This document shows positions 7,360-15,941 of a DNA stretch of 64,000 nucleotides, piece by piece. This stretch comes from Collinsella sp. (GTDB lineage Bacteria; Actinomycetota; Coriobacteriia; Coriobacteriales; Coriobacteriaceae). The notes under the pieces were generated by a model. The model was not told the DNA's origin. It did not search any database and worked only from the letters and a program-made list of their open reading frames with translations. Location: NCBI GenBank assembly GCA_031296755.1, contig JAUMMZ010000021.1:1-64000 (forward strand). The letters are read 5' to 3'. The position numbers and the translations under genes are program-made. Position 1 is the first letter of the stretch. Every line of letters starts with the position of its first letter.

Positions 7360-9384
7360 ATGAAAAGACTCCCCCGCTTTGCGTTGGCCGCCGCGTTGTT
7401 TGCCGGCGCGCTCGCAGGCATCCCAAGCCTCGCTTTCGCGGGAAACCTGCCCGCCGCTATTGACGGCTCCGTGGCCGTCATGCACACCAACGATATCCAC
7501 GGCAGCTACAAGTACAGCTACAACGCAAGCAAGGGCACCGGCACTGTGGGCTTTGACGGACTGGCGGTTCTCTATAGCGCCCAAAGCAGCGCCCCCGATC
7601 TTTTACTCGATGCGGGCGACACCTTCCACGGACAGTCCTTCGCCACCATGAGCGAGGGCAAGAGCATCGCCGAGCTCATGGACACCTTCTACGCCGACGG
7701 CTACGACGCAACCACGCCAGGCAACCACGACTGGAGCTACGGCGCGGACAAACTCCGCACCATGACCGGCTACAGCACCACCGGCACGCCCTTCGCCATG
7801 CTCTGCGCGAATGCAACGTCCTCGAACGGCGCATGGAGCTCGAGCATCACGAAGACGCTCGATCGCACCTGGGAGGATAGCGAGGATCACTCCACATTCG
7901 ACTACAAAATCAAGGTCGGCGTCGTCGGAGCCATGGATGAGTCGCTAGGTTCCTCGCTGCGCGCGGACCTGGTCGCGGGCACCAGCTTCTCGAGTGCCGC
8001 GAACGCCATCAATGCCGAGGCAGAGCAGCTGCGCAAGGAGGGCTGCGATGTTGTTGTGTGTATCGCGCACACGCTCGACGCAAAGACCTTTGCCACGCGG
8101 CTCCGTGGCGTCGATGCCCTTATCGCAGGCCACGAGCACATCAACCTTAACGAGAAGGTGACGGGAGCCGACGGCAAGACGATCCACGTTGTCGAGGCAG
8201 GCAGCGCCTTTGCCGAGGTGGGGCTGCTTTCCATTCCGTACAAATACGACACGAATGGCACCGAGACGACCGACGATGACACGGTCACGGTCCCTGCAGA
8301 CGGCAGCGACGAGAAGCTCTACACCGCCAAGAACGTCAACGACCTTTTGACAGACCCCGACAAGGGCTCCGACTACCAAAGCCGCCTTGAAGCCGTCCGC
8401 AACAAGATCAAGCCGCTCGACGAGGACTTTGAAAACGAATCGAACAAGGTGCTCGGCACATCCACCACCAACTATTTCTACGGCGAGGACGCCGCAGGCA
8501 CGCATGGTTGGGAAATGGTGCGCACCACCGATTTCCGCCCCGGCAAGGAGGGCGACACCACCAAGGCCCAGACCATCGGCCACGTGATTTGCGGCTCCTA
8601 TCTTGCCCTGACGGGCGCGGACTTCGCTATCGAAAACGCTGGCGGCATCCGCGGCGGCATCGCGGCGGGCAACGTGACCGCCGGCAACGTCATCGCTATC
8701 TCGCCTTACGGCAACACCGTGGAGACCTGGACCATGACCGGCGCGGACTTCCTGGCAGCGCTCGAGCACTCACTGCAGATCAGCGACGAGTGCAATCACA
8801 GCTACGAGCTTCAGCAAGCCTACGTGGCAGCCGGCCATACCGAGCAGGAGGCGCAAGACAAGTACAAGTGGCGCGATGACTCTGGCAGCGTTCTCTCCTT
8901 TGGCGGCATCAACGTGACGATTGATTGGACGCAGCCCGAAGGCAAGCGCATTGTGAGTGCCACACTCACCAAGGACGGCAGTACGCTCGACCCCGCCAAG
9001 ACCTATACCGTCGCCACCAACAACTACATCATTACCAACACGACCGACTTTCCCACCTTTGCACACGCCACCAAGTACACCGAGTGGGGCACGTGCGAGG
9101 CGGCGCTGAGGGCGCTGATTGGGCAGAACGGCTGGGAGAGCAAGATGGCCGGGCTCGCCGGCACCATCGGCTTCGGCTCCGCAGCCGTGGACCCCACGCC
9201 CACACCGGCCCCGACGCCTAAGCCCTCGCCTAAGACGGACACGACGACCACGAAGGTCATCACCAAGAAGACGACCGGTAAGCTCGCCGCAACGGGAGAC
9301 CGCACGCTGGCAGTAGTTGGCGCGTGCCTTATCGGCGGCATCATCGTCATCATGCTCGGTATTATCTGGAAGCGTCGACGCTAA
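7360..9384 (+). CDS. Cell-wall-anchored 5'-nucleotidase / 2',3'-cyclic phosphodiesterase family protein
   Basis: A 674-residue secreted phosphohydrolase. Residues 1-28 are a signal peptide. The metallophosphatase domain shows all metal motifs: DIHG (45-48), GDT (86-88), GNHD (121-124) and GHEH. The 5_nucleotid_C domain carries NAGGIRGG and the aromatic SPYGNTVETW segment. A Pro/Thr/Lys-rich linker leads to LAATG (about residues 642-646), a hydrophobic helix and KRRR, the layout of a sortase substrate with LAxTG instead of LPxTG. The likely role is hydrolysis of extracellular nucleotides for nucleoside uptake. It appears monocistronic; a terminator follows at 9436. Confidence 0.9.
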   Translation: MKRLPRFALAAALFAGALAGIPSLAFAGNLPAAIDGSVAVMHTNDIHGSYKYSYNASKGTGTVGFDGLAVLYSAQSSAPDLLLDAGDTFHGQSFATMSEGKSIAELMDTFYADGYDATTPGNHDWSYGADKLRTMTGYSTTGTPFAMLCANATSSNGAWSSSITKTLDRTWEDSEDHSTFDYKIKVGVVGAMDESLGSSLRADLVAGTSFSSAANAINAEAEQLRKEGCDVVVCIAHTLDAKTFATRLRGVDALIAGHEHINLNEKVTGADGKTIHVVEAGSAFAEVGLLSIPYKYDTNGTETTDDDTVTVPADGSDEKLYTAKNVNDLLTDPDKGSDYQSRLEAVRNKIKPLDEDFENESNKVLGTSTTNYFYGEDAAGTHGWEMVRTTDFRPGKEGDTTKAQTIGHVICGSYLALTGADFAIENAGGIRGGIAAGNVTAGNVIAISPYGNTVETWTMTGADFLAALEHSLQISDECNHSYELQQAYVAAGHTEQEAQDKYKWRDDSGSVLSFGGINVTIDWTQPEGKRIVSATLTKDGSTLDPAKTYTVATNNYIITNTTDFPTFAHATKYTEWGTCEAALRALIGQNGWESKMAGLAGTIGFGSAAVDPTPTPAPTPKPSPKTDTTTTKVITKKTTGKLAATGDRTLAVVGACLIGGIIVIMLGIIWKRRR

Positions 9385-9435
9385 GCTACACCGCCGGGCC
9401 TTACAGCCCCGCCGCGTAAACCTTATATCGAGCAC

Positions 9436-9470
9436 AGAAGCCCGTCCGAATTTGATCGGACGGGCTTCTT
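9436..9470 (+). terminator. Terminator after 5'-nucleotidase gene
   Basis: AGAAGCCCGTCCGA pairs perfectly with TCGGACGGGCTTCT over six bases, followed by T. It lies between the nucleotidase and mscS genes. Confidence 0.85.
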
Positions 9471-9513
9471 GGTGGGTATCATGGTTGAACGATCATTAGG
9501 AGGTTTTCCCTAC

Positions 9514-10281
9514 ATGGAATTGTTTGAGCCGATTCTTCATTTCTTTGAGCAACGGTGGGTCCACAACATCATCTGGGCCGTCATCTTGGCGATAGGCACC
9601 GCCGTCGCCGCCAAGGTCGTATCCAAGACCCTGAACCATCTGCTTAACCGAGACGATAACCCGCTTCCGGCATCGAGTATCTTCATCAACATCGCGCGCG
9701 CCGTCATCTGGATGATTGGCGGCAGCTTTATCCTCGACAACTGTTTTGGCATTAACGCAAACGCGCTCGTCGCCGCTCTTGGCGTCGGCGGCATCGCCAT
9801 CTCGCTCGGCTTTCAGGACACGTTATCAAACCTTATCGGCGGCATGCAGGTGACCTTTATGGGCATCATCAAACCCGGCGACAATATCGAGGTCGGCGGC
9901 GTATCCGGCGTTGTCCAAGACATCACTTGGCGCCATACAACGATTGAGGATGCCTGTGGACAGACCATCATTGTGCCCAATTCCAACATCTCCAAGAACA
10001 CGCTCGTGCATTTGATGCCCTTTGGGCGCGTGGCCGTGCCCGTTGCCGTAAAGGACACGTCTAAGTGGGCTTCCCTTGACGTGCTGGCAGACGAGCTCAC
10101 GAGCGCAACCAAAACGGCCGTCTCGCCCATCTCGGGCTTTGACAAGGAGCCCTACGTACTCTTTAGCGAAATCGGCGACTTTGGCATCAAAGGAAAGATC
10201 ATCTTTATCGTCAGCGACGACAGCACTACTTTCACGGCAGCCGACGCCTGCATCCGCGCCATCGCCCCCATCATCGCCTAA
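9514..10281 (+). CDS. MscS-family mechanosensitive ion channel
   Basis: A 255-residue small-conductance mechanosensitive channel, slightly shorter than E. coli MscS (286). Two N-terminal membrane helices are followed by the pore-lining TM3 region rich in Gly/Ala (ANALVAALGVGGIAISLGFQ), then the beta domain (GDNIEVGGVSGVVQDITWR) and a cytoplasmic alpha/beta domain. It releases solutes during hypo-osmotic shock. The ATG at 9514 follows AGGAGG by ten bases; upstream in-frame codons back to 9469 overlap a terminator. A GGGACAG hairpin begins on its stop codon. Confidence 0.9.
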   Translation: MELFEPILHFFEQRWVHNIIWAVILAIGTAVAAKVVSKTLNHLLNRDDNPLPASSIFINIARAVIWMIGGSFILDNCFGINANALVAALGVGGIAISLGFQDTLSNLIGGMQVTFMGIIKPGDNIEVGGVSGVVQDITWRHTTIEDACGQTIIVPNSNISKNTLVHLMPFGRVAVPVAVKDTSKWASLDVLADELTSATKTAVSPISGFDKEPYVLFSEIGDFGIKGKIIFIVSDDSTTFTAADACIRAIAPIIA

Positions 10282-10319
10282 ACCACCGCAAAGGGGACAG
10301 GCATCTTTGTAGTGGTTTT
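10280..10319 (+). repeat. GGGACAG-loop hairpin (copy c) on mscS stop codon
   Basis: AAACCACCGCAAAG pairs with CTTTGTAGTGGTTT; the loop reads GGGACAGGCAT. The left arm starts within the TAA of mscS. The sequence matches the reverse complement of the copy at 13157 with few changes. Likely terminator. Confidence 0.75.
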
Positions 10320-10374
10320 CATTCGTGGTACCATGGTTCATATCGTTGTTTAAACGACTAAGGGAGTAGACACC

Positions 10375-12291
10375 ATGGAAGAGGCCTATCGTCAAGCACG
10401 CAAGCGCGGCGAGCAGGGACGCCGTCGCGCCATTAGCCAAAGCGAGCATCCATACCTTACGGACCTCGATAGCTTGGTTGCTCAGCTCCCCTTAGGTCAG
10501 CGAGTGAGCGTCGGCCTGCGGGATATTCCGCTCGAAATGGTCGTCGGCACGGTCACCAAAGGCCGTCAGTCCGCCTTTTCATGCAACTTTATGCCCCTGC
10601 TGCCGTTTAACACCGAGTTCGCCCGCAAGTGGTCCAACCTCTACGACATCCAGGTAACCGAGGGCTATCGCGACCCCATCATCGTCACCGAGTTCATGCA
10701 TCGGTTCTATGTCCAGGAAGGCAACAAACGCGTCAGTGTCCTCAAATTCCTGGACGCTCCAACGGTTTCGGCCAGGGTCACCCGTCTCTACCCCGGCACA
10801 TGGGATTCCGTCGAAAGCCGCCTGTACGGTGAATTCTGCGCGTTTTGGCGCGTCTGCCCCCTATACGAGATCGAGTTCTCGCGTGAGGGAAGCTACGAGA
10901 CGCTCGCCAAGATGCTCGGTCAGAACCTTATCGAAAAATGGCCGCAGAAAAAGGTCGACTACCTGCGCCACACCTTCCTGCTCTTTAAGCGCGCCTACCT
11001 TCGCGCAGGCGGCGACCACCTGGACATTACGCCCGCCGACGCCATGCTCGTCTACCTCAATGTGTACAACCAGGACCGCCTACTGGATACGCCGACGGAT
11101 ATCGTCGTAAACCGCCTGTGCAAGATTTGGCGCGAGCTGGTCATTGCCGGCAAAAATGACGAGGACAAGGTCGATCTTGTCGAAGCGCCGAGCGTCGATG
11201 AGGAGGAGTCGCCCGCCAAGTCCACCTCCGGCGTGCTCAACTTCTTTATGGGCAAGACTGTCTATTCGGCGGCCAACCCCCTGCGTATCGCCTTTATCCA
11301 TGAGTTCCCCTGTGCGGCGTCGAGCTGGGACAGTCTGCACGACCAAGGACGTCAGTATCTCGATGAGCACTTTGACGGTATCGTGCGCACCGAGGCGTTC
11401 GAGGACTGTCACGATCCGGATGTGTTCTACGCCGCCGTGGAAACGGCTGTCAAACATGGGGCAAACGTCATCTTCTCGACCTCGCACCGCCTGATGGAAT
11501 ACACGCTCAGGGCTGCCGTTGAGTATCCCCAGGTTCGGTTCCTCAACTGCTCTATCGGCCTTCCCCATCAAAGCGTCCGTTCGTACTTTGGCAAGATGTA
11601 CGAGGCCAAGTTCCTCCTGGGCGCCCTTGCCGCCAGCATGGCGGACAACCACCGCATCGGCTACCACGCGTCGGTCTTCGCCTCGGGCGCGCTCAGCGAG
11701 ATCAACGCCTTTGCGATTGGCGCCTCGCTGCTCGACCCCCGTGCGCAAATTATCCTGACTTGGGGCGATGTGCCCGCCGGCGGTCTTGCCGAGGCCATGT
11801 GCCGCGAAGGCGTGAGCGTCATGACCGGCGCTGATATGTCAAAGTCGCTCGAAGACCCCACGGCCTACGGACTCCACCGCCTGGTCGATGGCAAGGTTTC
11901 CGGCATCGCCATGCCGGTATGGAACTGGGGCCGTTACTACGAGCTCATCGTTCGCAGCCTTCTGCACGGCACGTGGGACGAGACCAGCGATGACAACCAA
12001 GTGCGCGCCGTCAACTACTGGTACGGCATGAGCTCCGGCGTTATCGACATCCGTTACGCTCCGGGCCTACCCTACCAGACGCGCAAACTCGTGCAGTTGC
12101 TCCGTAACGGCATTGTCGAGGGATCCATCAACCCCTTTGGCGGCGAGCTCCACAGCCAGAACGGCGTGGTACAGATCGAAGGCTTCCCTCCGCTGCCGAG
12201 CACGCAGATTGTCGAGATGAATTGGCTGGCGGATAACGTGGTAGGCACTATTCCGCAGCTCGACGATGAGCCGAAAGTCCCTGCCCTATGA
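10375..12291 (+). CDS. ParB-like domain fused to cytoplasmic BMP/PnrA-type ligand-binding domain
   Basis: A 638-residue protein without signal peptide or membrane segment. Residues about 25-200 include a ParB/sulfiredoxin-like module with HRFYVQEGNKRVSVLKFL (EGNKR at 115-119). From about residue 301 (NPLRIAFIHEFP) to the end it resembles BMP-family (PnrA/Med) periplasmic binding proteins, with YFGKMYEAKFLLGALAASM as the typical family segment. The missing export signal implies an intracellular sensor or enzyme rather than an importer component. AGGGAG precedes the ATG. Its stop overlaps the start of the phosphoesterase at 12288 (ATGA), so the two are co-translated. Ligand and activity are unknown; nucleosides are a guess from BMP relatives. 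Confidence 0.72.
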   Translation: MEEAYRQARKRGEQGRRRAISQSEHPYLTDLDSLVAQLPLGQRVSVGLRDIPLEMVVGTVTKGRQSAFSCNFMPLLPFNTEFARKWSNLYDIQVTEGYRDPIIVTEFMHRFYVQEGNKRVSVLKFLDAPTVSARVTRLYPGTWDSVESRLYGEFCAFWRVCPLYEIEFSREGSYETLAKMLGQNLIEKWPQKKVDYLRHTFLLFKRAYLRAGGDHLDITPADAMLVYLNVYNQDRLLDTPTDIVVNRLCKIWRELVIAGKNDEDKVDLVEAPSVDEEESPAKSTSGVLNFFMGKTVYSAANPLRIAFIHEFPCAASSWDSLHDQGRQYLDEHFDGIVRTEAFEDCHDPDVFYAAVETAVKHGANVIFSTSHRLMEYTLRAAVEYPQVRFLNCSIGLPHQSVRSYFGKMYEAKFLLGALAASMADNHRIGYHASVFASGALSEINAFAIGASLLDPRAQIILTWGDVPAGGLAEAMCREGVSVMTGADMSKSLEDPTAYGLHRLVDGKVSGIAMPVWNWGRYYELIVRSLLHGTWDETSDDNQVRAVNYWYGMSSGVIDIRYAPGLPYQTRKLVQLLRNGIVEGSINPFGGELHSQNGVVQIEGFPPLPSTQIVEMNWLADNVVGTIPQLDDEPKVPAL

Positions 12292-12998
12292 AAATCCTTG
12301 CCATAGCCGATACCGAAGAACGATGCCTTTGGGAGTGCTTTCGCAAGGAACGCTTTGAGGGAGTCGACCTGATTTTGTCCGCCGGCGATCTGGACCCGGA
12401 CTATCTTGAGTTTTTGGTTACGGTCATCAACAAACCGCTCATCTACGTGCGTGGCAATCACGATGACCGCTACGCACGTCATGCACCGGGCGGATGTATC
12501 TGCGTAGAAGACAGCGTGTACACGTACCGAGGGATTCGCATTGCGGGCCTTGGCGGGTCCATGCGTTATCGCGACGGCGCCAACATGTACACCGAACGCG
12601 AGATGTCCAAGCGCATGCGTAAGCTGTCGCGTAAGGTTAGGATGGTCGGCGGGTGCGACATTCTGCTTACCCATGCACCCGCCGCCGGTATGGGTGATCT
12701 GGACGATCTGCCGCATCGAGGGTTTGAGTGCTTTAACACGGCGCTTGAGTCCTGGGGGGCCGACTACATGGTGCACGGACATGTGCACCAAAGCTACGGT
12801 TGCGATTTTCAGCGCGAGCGTCAGCATGTGTGTGGAACGACGATCATCAACGCCTGCGGCCATACGCAGTTTGAGCTCGACCAGACGCACTACCCCATCC
12901 GCGGCTGGCAAGCAGCCTGGCTCAACTCACAAACCATGCGCCGCGAGCTCAAACGCCACGAAGCCATCGAGTCCTCAACCGCAAGAACGCCCTGGTAA
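12288..12998 (+). CDS. Calcineurin-like phosphoesterase coupled to the ParB/BMP protein
   Basis: A 236-residue metallophosphoesterase of the YfcE/MJ0936-like type. Visible metal-site motifs are GDLD, GNHDD, THAP and HGHVHQ. The first motif is unusual: where DxH is expected the sequence reads IADTEER, so the histidine is replaced by glutamate. That may alter metal binding or specificity. Translation is coupled to the preceding gene by a four-base overlap, suggesting that the ligand sensed upstream controls, or is processed by, this enzyme. The substrate is unknown. Confidence 0.82.
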   Translation: MKILAIADTEERCLWECFRKERFEGVDLILSAGDLDPDYLEFLVTVINKPLIYVRGNHDDRYARHAPGGCICVEDSVYTYRGIRIAGLGGSMRYRDGANMYTEREMSKRMRKLSRKVRMVGGCDILLTHAPAAGMGDLDDLPHRGFECFNTALESWGADYMVHGHVHQSYGCDFQRERQHVCGTTIINACGHTQFELDQTHYPIRGWQAAWLNSQTMRRELKRHEAIESSTARTPW

Positions 12999-13021
12999 CC
13001 ACCTTTAAGGCTTGACGCTGC

Positions 13022-13121
13022 GCCGGCCCCAAGCACCCCATCTCGCCCCTCAAACCGTCGCTCGCGTACCAAAGTACGCGTCGCTCCTCTTTCGGGGCGA
13101 CCTGGGGCACTTGGAACCGGC
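13022..13121. repeat. 100-nt covarying structured element (copy 1)
   Basis: An imperfect palindrome whose reverse complement aligns without gaps to 21823-21922. Outer arms of 28 nt pair with each other. Inside are two conserved 14-nt internal-loop strands containing GAGCGAC, capped by GCGTAC-TTTG-GTACGC. It lies between the phosphoesterase gene and the rplA terminator. The two copies differ in the outer stem at positions that keep pairing, which supports a real structure. Confidence 0.8.
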
Positions 13122-13156
13122 TCGCTGCGATGCCATAACATTGACGCCAAAGTGCC

Positions 13157-13197
13157 AAAACCACCACAAAGGTGCCTGTCCCCTTTGTGGTGGTTTT
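13157..13197. repeat. GGGACAG-loop hairpin (copy d)
   Basis: A 16-bp perfect stem (AAAACCACCACAAAGG with CCTTTGTGGTGGTTTT) around a nine-base loop with CCTGTCC. It ends convergent transcription between the phosphoesterase gene and rplA and may terminate from either side. Confidence 0.8.
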
Positions 13198-13210
13198 GAC
13201 CCGAGATAGC

Positions 13211-13250
13211 AAGAAACCCGGTCCTGCACAAGGCAGAACCGGGTTTCTTT
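13211..13250 (-). terminator. Terminator after rplA
   Basis: AGAAACCCGGT and ACCGGGTTTCT pair, with CTGC/GCAG continuing the stem. It sits about 36 bp beyond the rplA stop and ends the L11-L1 transcript. Confidence 0.82.
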
Positions 13251-13285
13251 AGCAATGCTTGCTGTACTCAGGCAGTAACTAGCAG

Positions 13286-13993
13286 TTACTCAGCCAGGAA
13301 GTCACGCTGGACAGCGGGATCGACCTTGACGCCAGGGCCCATGGTGGAAGACACGGAGATGGACTTGACGTACTTGCCCTTAGCAGAAGAGGGCTTGACG
13401 CGCAGGATCTCGGTGTACAGGGCAGCGTAGTTCTCGACGAGCTGCTGCTCAGAGAAGGACTTCTTGCCCAGGGGCACGTGGCAGATGCCGTAGCGGTCGG
13501 CGCGGTACTCAACGCGGCCAGCCTTGAGCTCGGAGACCATCTTGGCGACGTCCATGGTCACGGTGCCGAGCTTGGGGTTCGGCATAAGGCCACGGGGACC
13601 AAGGATCTTACCGATGCGGCCAACCTTGGCCATCATGTTCGGCGTAGCGATAGCGGCGTCGAAGTTGATCTCGCCCTTCTGGATCTGGGCGACGAGCTCG
13701 TCGGAACCGATGATGTCGGCGCCGGCAGCCTCGGCCTCGCGGGCCTTCTCGCCCTCGGCGAAGACGGCAACACGAACGGTCTTGCCGGTGCCGTGAGGCA
13801 GGGAGATGGAACCACGGATGTTCTGGTCAGCCTTACGAGTATCGATGCCCAGACGGAAGTGGGCCTCGACGGTCTCGTCGAACTTGGCGGTGTCGAGCTC
13901 CTTGATGAGCTTGGCAGCCTGAAGGGGGGTGTAGAGCGTGGCGCGGTCGATCTTCTCGGCAGCGGCGTTATAGCTCTTACCATGCTTAGCCAT
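13286..13993 (-). CDS. rplA: 50S ribosomal protein L1
   Basis: A 235-residue L1 protein, full length, which binds 23S rRNA at the L1 stalk. Characteristic segments are [21 protein letters not shown] and the family signature near [23 protein letters not shown]. Two in-frame ATGs are six bases apart. The second (13993) is chosen because AGGAGG is eight bases from it but only two from the first. It follows rplK in the conserved secE-nusG-rplK-rplA order. L1 commonly represses its own operon by binding the leader; no such site could be confirmed here. Confidence 0.96.
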   Translation of the reverse strand: MAKHGKSYNAAAEKIDRATLYTPLQAAKLIKELDTAKFDETVEAHFRLGIDTRKADQNIRGSISLPHGTGKTVRVAVFAEGEKAREAEAAGADIIGSDELVAQIQKGEINFDAAIATPNMMAKVGRIGKILGPRGLMPNPKLGTVTMDVAKMVSELKAGRVEYRADRYGICHVPLGKKSFSEQQLVENYAALYTEILRVKPSSAKGKYVKSISVSSTMGPGVKVDPAVQRDFLAE

Positions 13994-14110
13994 GTGCATT
14001 ACCTCCTGTGGTTAAACGGGCGTGAGCCCTCCCACATCGTATCGTGTGCCCTATTGCACACATTTAACGGGCGCCCCGGCCGGAGCACCCGTCGTTACCA
14101 TAAGAAATCG

Positions 14111-14539
14111 CTACTCAGCGATGGTGACGCCCATGGAACGGGCGGTACCGGCGATGATCTTCTTGGCGGCGTCAATGTCGTTGGCATTGAGGTCCGGCAT
14201 CTTGATCTCGGCAATCTTGGTGAGCTGCTCCTGGGAGAGCTGACCAACCTTGTCGGCCTGGGGCTTAGCGGAACCAGACTTGAGGTTCAGCTCCTTCTTG
14301 ATGAGGTGAGCCGCCGGCGGGGTCTTGGTGATGAAGGAGAAGGACTTATCCTCGTAGACAGAGATCTCAACGGGGATGATGTCGCCCTTCTTGTCCTGCG
14401 TCTCGGCGTTAAAGGCCTGGCAGAACTGCATGATGTTCACGCCAGCAGCGCCCAGGGCGGGGCCGACGGGAGGAGCGGGGTTAGCTGCACCAGCAGGAAT
14501 CTGGAGCTTAATGACGTTGGCAACCTTCTTCTCAGCCAT
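14111..14539 (-). CDS. rplK: 50S ribosomal protein L11
   Basis: A 142-residue L11 of normal length, part of the GTPase-associated centre of the large subunit. The N-terminal domain has the proline-rich [19 protein letters not shown]. The C-terminal rRNA-binding domain has KSGSAKPQ and ends in [10 protein letters not shown]. The second ATG (14539) fits the AAAGGA ribosome site; the first directly touches it. The 117-bp gap to rplA holds only short inverted sequences. Confidence 0.96.
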   Translation of the reverse strand: MAEKKVANVIKLQIPAGAANPAPPVGPALGAAGVNIMQFCQAFNAETQDKKGDIIPVEISVYEDKSFSFITKTPPAAHLIKKELNLKSGSAKPQADKVGQLSQEQLTKIAEIKMPDLNANDIDAAKKIIAGTARSMGVTIAE

Positions 14540-14659
14540 GGTCATTCCTTTCGAATCACGAGTGTGAAGTACTTGCTATATCGTAAGCACGCACGTGTTA
14601 GAAGCACTCCTGAGATGAGCAGTCACAGAAGAAGCACGCTCGCGCGAACGGACGAAAAC

Positions 14660-15196
14660 TTAAGCGATGACAGCGACCTGGTTAAAGTCGAGCTCGACCG
14701 GCGTCTCGCGGCCAAAGATCATCAGCGTGACCTTGAGCTTGCCAGCCTCGGTGTTAACCTCGGAGACCTTGCCATCAAAGTCGGTAAGCGGGCCATCGGT
14801 GACGCGGACGGACGTGCCGACCTGAATATCAACCGAGGTGCGCTTGGGCGAATCGCCCTTACCGGGACGACGAGTCATCTTGTTGTACTCGTCACGGGAA
14901 AGCGGAGCGGGCTTGCCGTTGCCGCCTAGGAAACCGGTGACGCCGGGCGTGTTGCGAACACACGTCCAAGCATCGTCATCCATCTCCATGCGGACCAGGA
15001 CATAACCCGGGAAGATCTTGGAATCCTTGGTCTCGCGCTTGCCACCCTCTTTGATCTCGGTGACGCGCTCCATAGGAATCTCGATATCAAAGATACGGTC
15101 CTGCATGCCCATGGTCTCGATACGATGCTCGAGATCGGACTTTACGCGGTTCTCGTATCCGGAGTAAGTGTGAACGACGTACCAACGCTTAGACAT
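14660..15196 (-). CDS. nusG: Transcription termination/antitermination factor NusG
   Basis: A 178-residue NusG. The NGN domain begins RWYVVHTYSGYENRVK and contains FPGYVLVRMEMDDDAW. A C-terminal KOW domain has GPLTDFDGKVSEVN. It binds RNA polymerase and links transcription to translation or Rho. It sits four bases after secE and 120 bp before rplK in the classic order. Confidence 0.96.
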   Translation of the reverse strand: MSKRWYVVHTYSGYENRVKSDLEHRIETMGMQDRIFDIEIPMERVTEIKEGGKRETKDSKIFPGYVLVRMEMDDDAWTCVRNTPGVTGFLGGNGKPAPLSRDEYNKMTRRPGKGDSPKRTSVDIQVGTSVRVTDGPLTDFDGKVSEVNTEAGKLKVTLMIFGRETPVELDFNQVAVIA

Positions 15197-15199
15197 GGT

Positions 15200-15538
15200 T
15201 TAGCCCCTCAATCCAGAGAACAGAGCAAGAGCCTCGCCAAAGCCAGCATCGAGCAGAGCGATGACGACGCCGACGACGACCAGAGAAGCGCAAACGACGA
15301 CCGAGTAGTTCACGAGCTCCTTCTTATCGGGCCACGTGACACGCTTCATCTCGGACTTGACCGAAGCGAAATACTTCTTGGTGCGGGCGAAGAAACCAGG
15401 CTTCTCGTTCTTCTTGGACTTCGCAGCCTTCTCGTTCTTCTTGGCAACGGCCTTCTTGGCCTCAACCTTGGAGTTGGCGGCAGCGTTGTTGGCAGGTGCC
15501 GGCTGCTGAGCCTTCTTCTTGTTCTTCTTGTTGGCCAT
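15200..15538 (-). CDS. secE: Preprotein translocase subunit SecE
   Basis: A 112-residue SecE of the short, single-membrane-helix type with a long Lys/Ala-rich N-terminal extension (about residues 1-45). The conserved amphipathic part SEMKRVTWPDKKELVNYSVVV precedes the hydrophobic helix. It clamps SecY in the Sec translocon. GGAGG lies seven bases before the ATG. It lies between tRNA-Trp and nusG, as in many actinobacteria. Confidence 0.95.
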   Translation of the reverse strand: MANKKNKKKAQQPAPANNAAANSKVEAKKAVAKKNEKAAKSKKNEKPGFFARTKKYFASVKSEMKRVTWPDKKELVNYSVVVCASLVVVGVVIALLDAGFGEALALFSGLRG

Positions 15539-15614
15539 TTGGGTTACCTCCGCGCAATGCGCTTATACATGAGTAAACCGTAAGCCCCCAAGTGGGAGCT
15601 TACGGAATAATGAC

Positions 15615-15690
15615 TGGCACGCCAGGAAGGACTCGAACCCTCAACACTCGGTTTTGGAGACCGATGCTCTACCAATTGAACTACTGGCGT
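15615..15690 (-). tRNA. tRNA-Trp (CCA)
   Basis: Full cloverleaf: acceptor ACGCCAG with CTGGCGT, D-arm GTTCAATTGGTAGAGC, anticodon loop CTCCAAA (anticodon CCA), T-loop GGTTCGAGTCC, discriminator G and an encoded CCA tail. It is embedded between rpmG and secE on one transcript. Confidence 0.96.
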
Positions 15691-15703
15691 ATGTGACTAG
15701 AGA

Positions 15704-15853
15704 CTAGCGAGTCTCTTTGTGCAGCGTGTGGTGACGGCACCAGGGGCAATACTTCTTGATCTCCATACGATCAGGCATGGTCGACTTGTTCTTGGTGGTC
15801 GTATAGTTGCGGCGCTTGCACTCAGTGCACGCAAGAGTAACTAGAGTACGCAT
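15704..15853 (-). CDS. rpmG: 50S ribosomal protein L33
   Basis: A 49-residue protein read on the minus strand from an ATG at 15853 to TAG. It begins [20 protein letters not shown] and ends HHTLHKETR. Two CxxC pairs (ACTEC and YCPWC) show the zinc-binding form of L33. It is first in the transcript rpmG, tRNA-Trp, secE, nusG, rplK, rplA, the standard neighbourhood of this gene. A consensus-like promoter lies at 15899-15928. Confidence 0.95.
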   Translation of the reverse strand: MRTLVTLACTECKRRNYTTTKNKSTMPDRMEIKKYCPWCRHHTLHKETR

Positions 15854-15898
15854 GTATCCTGAACCTTTCATTTCCGCCCCGTACGGGCACGAGTTGTT

Positions 15899-15941
15899 AC
15901 TTTATCAGCTCCACGTAAGTGCTGTCAATGAAAACCTCGAG
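15899..15941 (-). promoter_or_regulatory. Promoter of the rpmG-secE-nusG-rplKA transcript with conserved upstream element
   Basis: On the minus strand TTGACA (15923-15928) and TAAAGT (15899-15904) are 18 bp apart. Immediately upstream is GAGGTTTTC (15930-15938), a stretch shared with the tRNA-tuf promoter at 17731-17770. Confidence 0.72.
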
